A DNA stretch of 64,000 nucleotides from Seonamhaeicola aphaedonensis (GTDB lineage Bacteria; Bacteroidota; Bacteroidia; Flavobacteriales; Flavobacteriaceae). Below the pieces are notes generated by a model, which did not search any database, was not told the DNA's origin, and saw only the letters and a program-made list of their open reading frames with translations. The DNA lies in the NCBI RefSeq assembly GCF_003386195.1, contig NZ_QRDX01000007.1, positions 1 through 64,000 of the forward strand. The letters are read 5' to 3'. Numbering within the stretch: the first letter of the stretch is position 1; every line of letters starts with the position of its first letter. The translations under genes were made by a program, and so were the position numbers. Below are positions 57,344 through 64,000 of the stretch, in pieces.

Positions 57344-58687
57344 ATGTCATTATCTGTTTTAAATGCCATCTCTCCTATTGACGGACGCTACAGAAGTAAA
57401 GCCAGTGAATTAGCATCTTTCTTTTCTGAAGAAGCTCTTATAAAATATAGAGTTTTAATTGAAATTGAATATTTTATTGCGCTTTGCGAATTGCCTTTAC
57501 CTCAACTTTCAGATGTTGACCACAACATTTTTGATGATTTAAGAGCTATTTATAAAGAGTTTTCTGCAGAGGATGCACTGGCAATTAAAAAGATAGAAAG
57601 TGTAACCAACCACGATGTTAAAGCTGTTGAATATTTTATAAAAGAAAAGTTTGACACACTAGGATTATCTAAACACAAGGAATTTATTCACTTTGGGTTA
57701 ACCTCACAAGATATTAACAATACAGCGATTCCTTTAAGTATCAAGGAAGCAATGAACGAGGTTTATGTTCCCGAATATTTTACCGTACTTCAAAAACTAA
57801 AGGAATTGGTTGAGGAGTGGAAAGATGTTCCTATGTTGGCAAGAACACATGGGCAACCAGCCTCTCCAAGCCGTTTGGGTAAAGAACTAGCGGTATTTGT
57901 TACCCGTTTAGAAGAGCAGTTTAATTTATTGAACGATATACCAAGTGCTGCTAAATTTGGTGGTGCTACAGGAAATTTTAACGCACATCATGTAGCATAT
58001 CCTGATATTGATTGGAAAGCTTTTGGAAAGACTTTTGTTCAAGAAAAGTTAGGGCTTCACCACTCGTTTCCAACAACGCAAATTGAGCACTATGACCATA
58101 TGGCTGCTTTATTTGATTGTTTAAAACGAATCAACACCATTCTAATTGATTTAGACCGTGATGTTTGGACTTATGTTTCTATGGATTACTTCAAACAAAA
58201 AATAAAAAAGGGGGAAGTTGGGAGTTCGGCAATGCCTCATAAAGTGAATCCAATTGATTTTGAAAATAGTGAAGGAAACTTAGGAATTGCCAACGCCATT
58301 TTTGAACATCTATCGGCTAAATTACCCATTTCAAGACTACAGCGTGATTTAACAGATAGTACGGTTTTACGTAATGTTGGCGTTCCGTTTGGACATACCA
58401 TTATAGGATTTAAAGCCACTTTGAAAGGATTAAATAAATTACTTCTGAACGAAACCAAATTTGCTCAAGATTTAGAAAATAATTGGGCCGTTGTGGCTGA
58501 AGCCATTCAAACTATTTTACGACGAGAAGGCTACCCTAACCCCTATGAGGCTCTAAAAGGACTAACAAGAACCAATGAAGCTATAAACAAAAATTCCATT
58601 TCAAATTTTATTGATACTTTAGAGGTATCTAATACAATAAAAGACGAACTGAAACGTATTACACCTAGTAACTATACAGGAGTTTAA
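57344..58687 (+). CDS. purB: Adenylosuccinate lyase
   Basis: Acts twice in purine synthesis, on SAICAR and on adenylosuccinate, releasing fumarate. The fumarase-superfamily signature SSAMPHKVNPIDFENSEGN (about 294-312), the THGQPASPSR segment (about 168-177) and the N-terminal AISPIDGRYR (8-17) mark the E. coli-like class. 447 aa is normal. A 62-aa membrane protein gene follows after 5 bp. Confidence 0.97.
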   Translation: MSLSVLNAISPIDGRYRSKASELASFFSEEALIKYRVLIEIEYFIALCELPLPQLSDVDHNIFDDLRAIYKEFSAEDALAIKKIESVTNHDVKAVEYFIKEKFDTLGLSKHKEFIHFGLTSQDINNTAIPLSIKEAMNEVYVPEYFTVLQKLKELVEEWKDVPMLARTHGQPASPSRLGKELAVFVTRLEEQFNLLNDIPSAAKFGGATGNFNAHHVAYPDIDWKAFGKTFVQEKLGLHHSFPTTQIEHYDHMAALFDCLKRINTILIDLDRDVWTYVSMDYFKQKIKKGEVGSSAMPHKVNPIDFENSEGNLGIANAIFEHLSAKLPISRLQRDLTDSTVLRNVGVPFGHTIIGFKATLKGLNKLLLNETKFAQDLENNWAVVAEAIQTILRREGYPNPYEALKGLTRTNEAINKNSISNFIDTLEVSNTIKDELKRITPSNYTGV

Positions 58688-58692
58688 TTTAT

Positions 58693-58881
58693 ATGCTAAC
58701 AGACAAACAATCTTTAATACTTTGTGGGTTTATGGTCGTTGGTATTTTTGTTGCTGGAGTACTTGATATCCTAGACAACTTTATAATCTTGACGCTTCTC
58801 ACCATTACATTTTTAGCAATTATAATAAATTTGGTTGTAGCAAAATCATTTTTTAATAAAGAAGAAGAATTAGAACAATAA
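58693..58881 (+). CDS. Small two-helix membrane protein, 62 aa
   Basis: MLTDKQSLILCGFMVVGIFV begins the first helix (about 8-26), the second is about 29-52, then a charged tail KEEELEQ. It follows purB by 5 bp and ends right at a terminator, so it is a real, co-transcribed gene rather than a chance frame. Function unknown. Confidence 0.65.
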   Translation: MLTDKQSLILCGFMVVGIFVAGVLDILDNFIILTLLTITFLAIIINLVVAKSFFNKEEELEQ

Positions 58882-58883
58882 AA

Positions 58884-58910
58884 AAGCTTGTCTGTGATTT
58901 AGACAAGCTT
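58884..58910. terminator. Bidirectional terminator between purB operon and DUF4252 operon
   Basis: Perfect arms AAGCTTGTCT (58884-58893) and AGACAAGCTT (58901-58910), loop GTGATTT, with A before and CTCC after. It is best suited to the minus-strand DUF4252 operon, where T follows. Confidence 0.75.
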
Positions 58911-58937
58911 CTCCAAATTAATTATTCTTAAAAGTTT

Positions 58938-59480
58938 CTACTTAAAAAAACTCATAATATCTTGTAATTGGTTTTCATTAACGTTAGCATTTTGTAAACT
59001 GTGTATCAAAACTCCCATTTTTTCAGGGTTCATACCATCTCCCAATACTCTAACAATAGCAAATCCCATTTCTTTTGCACTTCCAAATACAATAATTTCT
59101 TCGGCCGCTTCATCGGTACCTACATACTTTACGGTCATCTTTCTTCCTCTATCGCTAACATCTATTAAATCATTGTACTTCTCATTACTTAAAATGGTTT
59201 TAACTTTAGCTAATTCAGAATTATAAGTTTCCAAATCGTTTTCTGAAGTTTTATAGCCCAAAAAATTTAGCCTTTTCACAGAATTGTAAGCCTCTTCTTG
59301 TTCTTTTGTGAAATTAGATTTATCTATTTCTACCATCGATATGGGAATATCTTGAGTTATGAAGTTTTTTGTTTCCTGATTATCTACATAATACCGTTGT
59401 AAACTAACACCATCACCACAGCTTACAAATAAAACTGTGGTTAAAATGGTGTATAATATATATTGAATTGTTCGTTGCAT
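58938..59480 (-). CDS. DUF4252 lipoprotein (second paralogue)
   Basis: A 180-aa secreted protein with signal ending LFVSC (Cys21), hence a lipoprotein. The DUF4252 core appears as VKTILSNEKYNDLIDVSDRGRKMTVKY and EEIIVFGSAKEMGFAIVRVLGDGMNPEKM (about 125-155). It differs from its neighbour in having a lipid anchor. It is the last gene of the ECF sigma operon, 17 bp after the first DUF4252 gene. Confidence 0.83.
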   Translation of the reverse strand: MQRTIQYILYTILTTVLFVSCGDGVSLQRYYVDNQETKNFITQDIPISMVEIDKSNFTKEQEEAYNSVKRLNFLGYKTSENDLETYNSELAKVKTILSNEKYNDLIDVSDRGRKMTVKYVGTDEAAEEIIVFGSAKEMGFAIVRVLGDGMNPEKMGVLIHSLQNANVNENQLQDIMSFFK

Positions 59481-59497
59481 GATTGATGATATAAATT

Positions 59498-60088
59498 TTA
59501 TTTGTTTTTATCTAGGTGTTCTCCTGCAGGAATGTTCATTTTTTCTGTAAGCTTCGAGATTTCATTCAAATCAATGTCACCAGTAAACGATACAACTACC
59601 GTTTCTATTTTTCGTTCTTTCCCATTTATCTGAATTTTGTCATCTATATGTTTATCAATACCATTTACAAAGATCAAAAGTTCCTCTACATGATCAGCAT
59701 CTCTACCTTCTTTAACATAGAATTTCACTTCACTTCCATCATCTCTAACTTCCATTAATTCTTCTAAAGAACTAGATCGAGATTTTACCCATTTAGAGAT
59801 ATCCGAAGAAATATCTTTATTATCAGTTACTATAGTTTTAAAACTGGTGATACTTTTCACCATATCCATAAATGCCTTAGCTTCAGGATCAGAAGTATCA
59901 ACACCTACTTTGGCTATCATTTGAAACATTTTAGGCTTAATGTTTACATACGTTACATTAGGATCATCACTATATTTATCAAAAATATTTTTCTGAGCCA
60001 TTCCCGTAAATGGCACTAACATTATGGCCATTACAAATACTATTAATCTTGCTTTCATTTTTTCTGTATTTAATTTTATTGTATTCAT
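59498..60088 (-). CDS. DUF4252 protein (first paralogue), secreted
   Basis: A 196-aa protein (ATG 60088) with signal MKARLIVFVMAIMLVPFTGM ending about residue 30; the start could also be ATG 60058. An earlier start at 60142 would overlap the preceding gene by 35 bp and is less likely. DUF4252 core: FDKYSDDPNVTYVNIKPKMFQM (about 36-57), VKFYVKEGRDADHVEELLIFVNG and SFTGDIDLNEISKL near the end. Function unknown; DUF4252 proteins often sit with ECF sigma factors. Confidence 0.83.
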   Translation of the reverse strand: MNTIKLNTEKMKARLIVFVMAIMLVPFTGMAQKNIFDKYSDDPNVTYVNIKPKMFQMIAKVGVDTSDPEAKAFMDMVKSITSFKTIVTDNKDISSDISKWVKSRSSSLEELMEVRDDGSEVKFYVKEGRDADHVEELLIFVNGIDKHIDDKIQINGKERKIETVVVSFTGDIDLNEISKLTEKMNIPAGEHLDKNK

Positions 60089-60107
60089 TTTGTTTGTTTT
60101 TTGATTG

Positions 60108-60590
60108 TTACTTTTTGAAAATAATTTTTGTAGTATTCTCAATTTCGTTTAAATATCCCAATGTTGCTGTCCCTTTATCAACTTCATTTAAATATCCAAC
60201 GGCTTGAGCACCTTTATTAAAATGATTTGAAATCATTGCTAGCTGCTTTGAAACTTCCTCTAAAGCCTCTTCTGGTTCACAGTACGTACCTAAATCATTA
60301 CAATTGTTATCAATAATAGAGGTAGTAAAATAAAACCCTATCATAAGAACCGCTACTGCTGCAACCGATAACCATTTATAATTAAATCGCTTCTTAGGTT
60401 TTAATGGTAGGTCTTTAGTAAACTGTTCTTGTTGATTTCCCAAAAAATACTGAAACATGGGTTTATACATTTCTAAATGTGGCGCTACAATTTTCTGAGA
60501 AAAATAGTTTTTTAACTGTGCCTCTTCCTTTAGTGTAGTTTCACCGTTCTCGTACTTTTCAAGTAATTTTTCTATATTATCTAAAACCAT
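60108..60590 (-). CDS. Probable anti-sigma factor (membrane)
   Basis: A 160-aa protein: cytoplasmic N-terminal part (1-70) with an ECF-anti-sigma-like helix LEKYENGETTLKEEAQLKNYF, one membrane helix (about 73-91), then a short periplasmic tail. The N-terminal part lacks the zinc-binding HxxxCxxC motif. The tail holds two near-copies of GYLNE(V/I)(D/E) (about 131-152). It overlaps the sigma gene by 14 bp, which strongly suggests a sigma/anti-sigma pair; direct proof is lacking. Confidence 0.72.
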   Translation of the reverse strand: MVLDNIEKLLEKYENGETTLKEEAQLKNYFSQKIVAPHLEMYKPMFQYFLGNQQEQFTKDLPLKPKKRFNYKWLSVAAVAVLMIGFYFTTSIIDNNCNDLGTYCEPEEALEEVSKQLAMISNHFNKGAQAVGYLNEVDKGTATLGYLNEIENTTKIIFKK

Positions 60591-61086
60591 AATTATGTGT
60601 TTTAATTAATTTTTCTCTTATTGTTTTTCTAGCCCTTGATAAGGTTACACGTACAGCTGTATTATTCATATTAAGCATTTTAGCAATCTCATCATAGTCA
60701 TACGCTTCTATATCTCTAAGTTGAATTATCATACGCTGTTGTTCTGGCAATTCTTCTATTATTTTCCCCACCCAACTTACACTATCATTTAATTCAACCT
60801 GCTTCTGTAAAGGTGTATTCTTTTCTTCGTAATTACTATGAACAATCTTTAAGTTTTGTGCTTGTTTAGATTTTAACTTATCATAACAAAAATTCTTAGT
60901 CATAGTCATAGAAAAAGCCTCTACATTTTTGTACTCATGAATTTTGGATTTATTATTCCATAATTTTAACAGAACCTCTTGAGTTGCATCTTCAGCCTCT
61001 TCGGTAGATACTAGTAATCGTTTAGCTAAGCGATACACTTTATCTTTAAAAGGCATTACAATATTTAAAAACTCTGTTTGAGTCAT
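60577..61086 (-). CDS. ECF RNA polymerase sigma factor
   Basis: A group IV sigma factor, 169 aa. Region 2 (about 10-75) with DATQEVLLKLWNNKSKI (about 33-49) that contacts the -10 element; region 4 (about 110-160) with EELPEQQRMIIQLRDIEAYDYDEIAKMLNMNNTAVRVTLSRARKTIRE. Membrane-bound anti-sigma and two secreted DUF4252 proteins are encoded downstream, so the regulon is probably an envelope response. A TGTAAC-N16-CGTC promoter upstream suggests it controls its own operon. Confidence 0.92.
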   Translation of the reverse strand: MTQTEFLNIVMPFKDKVYRLAKRLLVSTEEAEDATQEVLLKLWNNKSKIHEYKNVEAFSMTMTKNFCYDKLKSKQAQNLKIVHSNYEEKNTPLQKQVELNDSVSWVGKIIEELPEQQRMIIQLRDIEAYDYDEIAKMLNMNNTAVRVTLSRARKTIREKLIKTHNYGFR

Positions 61087-61133
61087 TCTTGGTTTGGTTT
61101 AGTTAATAGCTTTTTTGGGCTATTTGATATTAC

Positions 61134-61159
61134 GACGAACCACTTTCTAATTTGTTACA
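61134..61159 (-). promoter_or_regulatory. Predicted ECF-type promoter of the sigma operon
   Basis: Minus-strand TGTAAC (61159-61154) and CGTC (61137-61134) are separated by exactly 16 bp, the classical AAC/CGTC layout of ECF-dependent promoters. It is 47 bp before the sigma-factor ATG. Confidence 0.6.
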
Positions 61160-61233
61160 AAAATTTTTTATTGTGCAATAATGTAAGTAAATTTAGAGTT
61201 TGTTAGACTATCTATAGTACTAAAAATTGCCTT

Positions 61234-62670
61234 ATGAAAAAATTCAAGTACCTTATCCTGTACCTTACAACCTTTTGCTTAACAGGTTGTTTTACTGATA
61301 ATGATGATAATATTGTCCAAGCTAGTGAGATAAATGACTTCATATATAAGGGTATGAGTATTTTTTACCTATATAAAGATAATGTGGAGGTACTGTCAAA
61401 TGATAGGTTTTCGAGCGATGCAGAATACGCCGATTACTTGAATGGGTTTTCTGATCCGTTTGATTTATTTGAAAGCCTCATATATGATAGGCAAAATGTA
61501 GATAGGTTTAGCTGGTTGGTTGATGACTATTTTGAACTTGAAAGGCAATTTCAAGGAATAACTGGCACCAATGGAATGGAATTCACACTGTTTCCAGAGC
61601 CTAACACTACAAATGGTGTTTTTGGAGTGGTTAGATTAGTTTTACCAAATTCTGATGCCGATTTACAGGGTATAAAACGTGGTGATATTTTTTATGCAAT
61701 TAATGGAGAAGAATTATTCTTTGATGCTGCTTCAGGAAACAACAATTTTAATTTATTTGATTCCCAATCTTACACAATAAACCTAGGTACTTACGATGAT
61801 AAAGGCACTCCGGATGATAGTGATGACACCGTAGAATCTCTCAATCAAAATGTCTTACTTACAAAATCTGATTACACTGAAAATCCTATTTATGAAACTG
61901 GAATTTTTGATGTTGGTGGTGAAAAGGTTGGTTATTTAATGTTTAACGGATTCACACCTGGTTATGATGACGAACTTAATGAGGTATTTGGTAGTTTTAA
62001 ATCCAATAATGTACAGCATTTAGTTTTAGATTTAAGGTACAACCCTGGCGGACGCGTTTCTATAGAGACTTCTTTAGCCAGTATGATTACAGGACAGTTT
62101 ACTGGTCAATTATTTACTAGACTTATACGCAACAGTATTCTTGAGAATACCGATTACAATTTTGAAAATAAAATTAGTGATGGTTCTACTATAAATAGTT
62201 TAGGTCTTAATAAAGTTTACGTATTAACAACTCAAAGATCTGCATCTGCCAGTGAAGGACTCATAAACGGTTTAAACCCATATATTGATGTTATTCAAAT
62301 AGGTACAACTACCACAGGTAAAACACAAGCCTCTATCACGCTCTATGATTCCCCTGATTTTTCTCGAGAAGGAGTTAACCCCAATCATACGTATGCTATG
62401 CAACCACTTATAGCAGATGGTGTCAATAAAGATGGTATTAAAGTGCCAAATACAGGTTTAATACCAGATATTGAATTTAGAGAAAATGGATTAAACTATG
62501 GTGTTATTGGTGATGAAAACGAACCATTTTTAGCAGTAGCACTAGCTGAAATAGCCAATGGCATCACCAAATTTGATTTTACAAAATTTGAATCTCTACC
62601 AAGATTAAAACAACCTATTAAAGATAGTAACGATTTCATTACTCATAAAGGTGGTATGATAATGGACTAA
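61234..62670 (+). CDS. S41 family C-terminal processing peptidase, lipoprotein
   Basis: A serine protease of the Ctp/tricorn-core group, 478 aa. Signal sequence ends LTTFCLTGC (Cys19), lipoprotein. A PDZ domain spans about 125-165 (PNSDADLQGIKRGDIFYAING). The catalytic domain has LDLRYNPGGRV (265-275), nucleophile Ser338 in RSASASEG and Lys363 in TTTGKTQAS. An Asp-rich linker (DDKGTPDDSDDTV, 188-200) separates the two. Substrate unknown. Divergent from the sigma operon. Confidence 0.92.
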   Translation: MKKFKYLILYLTTFCLTGCFTDNDDNIVQASEINDFIYKGMSIFYLYKDNVEVLSNDRFSSDAEYADYLNGFSDPFDLFESLIYDRQNVDRFSWLVDDYFELERQFQGITGTNGMEFTLFPEPNTTNGVFGVVRLVLPNSDADLQGIKRGDIFYAINGEELFFDAASGNNNFNLFDSQSYTINLGTYDDKGTPDDSDDTVESLNQNVLLTKSDYTENPIYETGIFDVGGEKVGYLMFNGFTPGYDDELNEVFGSFKSNNVQHLVLDLRYNPGGRVSIETSLASMITGQFTGQLFTRLIRNSILENTDYNFENKISDGSTINSLGLNKVYVLTTQRSASASEGLINGLNPYIDVIQIGTTTTGKTQASITLYDSPDFSREGVNPNHTYAMQPLIADGVNKDGIKVPNTGLIPDIEFRENGLNYGVIGDENEPFLAVALAEIANGITKFDFTKFESLPRLKQPIKDSNDFITHKGGMIMD

Positions 62671-62681
62671 ATGAACTTTCT

Positions 62682-63404
62682 TTGAAAAAACACAAAACCT
62701 ACTTTAACTGGAGTACAGGCAAAGACTCTGCTTTAGCTTTATATTACTTATTGCAAAATCAAGATTATGTAGTTAATGAACTAATTACAACCGTAAATGG
62801 TCATTATAATAGGGTTTCTATGCATGGACTTAGAAACGAACTTTTATATGCTCAAACCAAGTCTATAGGTATTACCGCAAGTTTAATTGAATTACCTGAA
62901 ATGCCAGATATGGAAACTTATGAGCAAGAAATGAATGCAACTGCTTTTAGGTTAAAACACGATGGCTTTACACATGCCGCCTTTGGCGATATTTTTTTAG
63001 AAGAATTAAGACAATACAGAGAAAACCAATTAGCAAAACAAGGTTTTGAAGCTGTATTTCCCATTTGGAAACGTGACACCAAAGCATTATTAAATGAATT
63101 TTTGGACTTAGGTTTTAAAACCATAATTGTATGTGCCCGTTCACAATACTTTGATAAAGATTTTGTAGGTACCATAATCGACAAAAATTTTATTGACCAC
63201 CTACCCGAAGGAGTAGATCCCTGTGGAGAAAATGGTGAATTTCACACCTTTTGTTTTGATGGGCCTATCTTCAAGAAGCCCATAGAATTTATTATTGGAG
63301 AAAAGATATACAGAGAGTACAACAACCCAAATGCCGATGATTCAGTTTGCAATAATGATACAAACAACTATGGTATTTGGTACTGTGATTTATTTCCTAA
63401 ATAA
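62682..63404 (+). CDS. Dph6-like ATP pyrophosphatase
   Basis: A PP-loop protein of 240 aa related to diphthine-ammonia ligase (TIGR00290 group). The ATP-binding PP-loop STGKDS (11-16), then VSMHGLRNELLYAQ and FGDIFLEELRQYRENQLA (about 106-123), PVGVDPCGENGEFHTFCFDGP near 180-195. Bacteria lack diphthamide, so the substrate must differ. Starts with TTG 11 bp after the S41 gene. In flavobacteria it often neighbours BtuB-like receptors, as here. Confidence 0.88.
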   Translation: MKKHKTYFNWSTGKDSALALYYLLQNQDYVVNELITTVNGHYNRVSMHGLRNELLYAQTKSIGITASLIELPEMPDMETYEQEMNATAFRLKHDGFTHAAFGDIFLEELRQYRENQLAKQGFEAVFPIWKRDTKALLNEFLDLGFKTIIVCARSQYFDKDFVGTIIDKNFIDHLPEGVDPCGENGEFHTFCFDGPIFKKPIEFIIGEKIYREYNNPNADDSVCNNDTNNYGIWYCDLFPK

Positions 63405-63436
63405 AAGTCGCTAGAATTCAAAATTATAGCGACTTT
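63404..63436. terminator. Terminator between the Dph6-like gene and the TonB receptor
   Basis: Perfect arms AAAGTCGCTA (63404-63413) and TAGCGACTTT (63427-63436), loop 13 nt, followed by ATAATG. It begins at the last base of the Dph6-like stop codon and could also serve the convergent gene. Confidence 0.75.
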
Positions 63437-63528
63437 ATAATGTGTATAATTCTTTCCCTATAGCTATCGGGTTAGTTTCAGAATTTTATGAGAAACTAAA
63501 ATAAATTCTGGTTGACAAAAGATATTTT

Positions 63529-64000
63529 TTACAAATTCAAATTCATACCCAAACTTACATTTCTACCTCTGGTAGTATATCCTAAAATTTCGAAAAAATC
63601 TTCATTAAATACATTGGTGACATTAGCAAACACCTTTACTTTATTCTTTAAAAATTTATGACTGAAATACAAATCTACCAAAGAAAAAGCACTTAAATCT
63701 TCATTTGTAAAGGTCGAAAAATTAGTATCTGTTCGCTCACCAACATATTGATAGTTTAAAGAAGCAAACGTATTTTCACAAATATCATAACCTACACTCG
63801 CATTTGCTTTATGTTTTGGTATTCTTAATCGCACACCATCTTTTAATTCTGTATATGTATAGTTAGTACCTAATGTTAAGTCTTCAACTAAATTTACCTG
63901 AGCTTCAATTTCAAAACCATGTACTGTGGCATCGGTTGTGGCATTTTCATAACCTGTGTTGTAGATAATAGTGTTTTCTTCACTTCTATTAAAATACAGT
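63529..64000 (-). CDS. BtuB-like TonB-dependent receptor, C-terminal part (runs off the right edge)
   Basis: The frame is open to the window end, giving about 156 codons of an outer-membrane barrel. Visible strand pairs: GFEIEAQVNLVEDLTLGTNYTYTEL and PKHKANASVGYDICEN, then VFANVTNVFNEDFFEILGY, a typical TonB-receptor C-terminal segment, and the aromatic-free end LGMNLNL. The look, with the Dph6-like gene next to it, fits vitamin B12 (BtuB) uptake, but the plug domain lies outside the window, so the ligand is a guess. Confidence 0.85.
   Translation of the reverse strand, partial: LYFNRSEENTIIYNTGYENATTDATVHGFEIEAQVNLVEDLTLGTNYTYTELKDGVRLRIPKHKANASVGYDICENTFASLNYQYVGERTDTNFSTFTNEDLSAFSLVDLYFSHKFLKNKVKVFANVTNVFNEDFFEILGYTTRGRNVSLGMNLNL

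Overview
The window is a chromosomal segment of a marine-type Flavobacteriaceae bacterium (phylum Bacteroidota). Evidence: low GC, promoters of the Bacteroidota type (TAnnTTTG -7 box), many short lipoproteins with a Cys right after the signal peptide, TonB-dependent receptors with a carboxypeptidase-regulatory-like N-terminal domain, and family combinations typical of the group (DUF6146, DUF6787, DUF6913, DUF4835, DUF4252, BatA, RprXY-like regulators, bamD-rpoZ-coaBC-recN order). I found no tRNA, rRNA, CRISPR array, complete insertion sequence or prophage. Almost everything is housekeeping or conserved accessory core.

Layout. 1-5.6 kb: a gene tail, a lipoprotein, a 2[4Fe-4S] ferredoxin divergent from a LuxC-type acyl-CoA reductase, then serC and serA. 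5.8-10 kb: small envelope proteins and a probable metal-uptake cassette (His-rich membrane protein, ZnuD-like TonB receptor, acidic lipoprotein). 10-21 kb: folE, a LolD-like ATPase, TIGR02757, an M61 peptidase, a glycosyltransferase, then BatA / dihydroorotase-like / DUF4870-like / esterase in one tight run. 21-33.7 kb (minus strand): two-component system, coaE-YbbR-glycosyltransferase, fabI, bamD-rpoZ-coaBC-DUF4835-recN, and DUF6913-dapA. 33.7-36.6 kb: a 5'-nucleotidase split into two genes in reversed domain order, and DoxX. 36.7-43.3 kb: ligA, prmC and a GNAT protein; then the LEA14-like / ribD / HAD / YigZ run. 43.4-50.2 kb: dnaA, LMW phosphatase and RsmI-like methylase, then on the minus strand dapF-GNAT-mltG-DUF2279 and a lytic-transglycosylase-like gene. 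50.2-58.9 kb: an HtrA protease, trmD-sirtuin, AlkB-glycosyltransferase, a haem-binding protein and purB. 58.9-61.1 kb (minus strand): ECF sigma factor, probable anti-sigma protein and two DUF4252 proteins. 61.2-64 kb: an S41 protease, a Dph6-like ATP pyrophosphatase and the C-terminus of a BtuB-like receptor.

The most interesting signal is regulatory. Four same-strand GTTAAA hexamers spaced 11, 12 and 11 bp lie upstream of the HtrA protease (50116-50155), and a related array lies upstream of the two-component system (23364-23411). This looks like tandem OmpR/CpxR-type operators and suggests an envelope-stress circuit encoded in this window. Other points of note are a textbook ECF promoter (TGTAAC-N16-CGTC) before the sigma gene, back-to-back divergent promoters sharing one TTTGC...GCAAA core, a dihydroorotase homologue that has lost its metal-binding His residues, a terminator buried in the end of a convergent gene, and a REP-like hairpin. 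I did not find an obvious new defence or mobile system.
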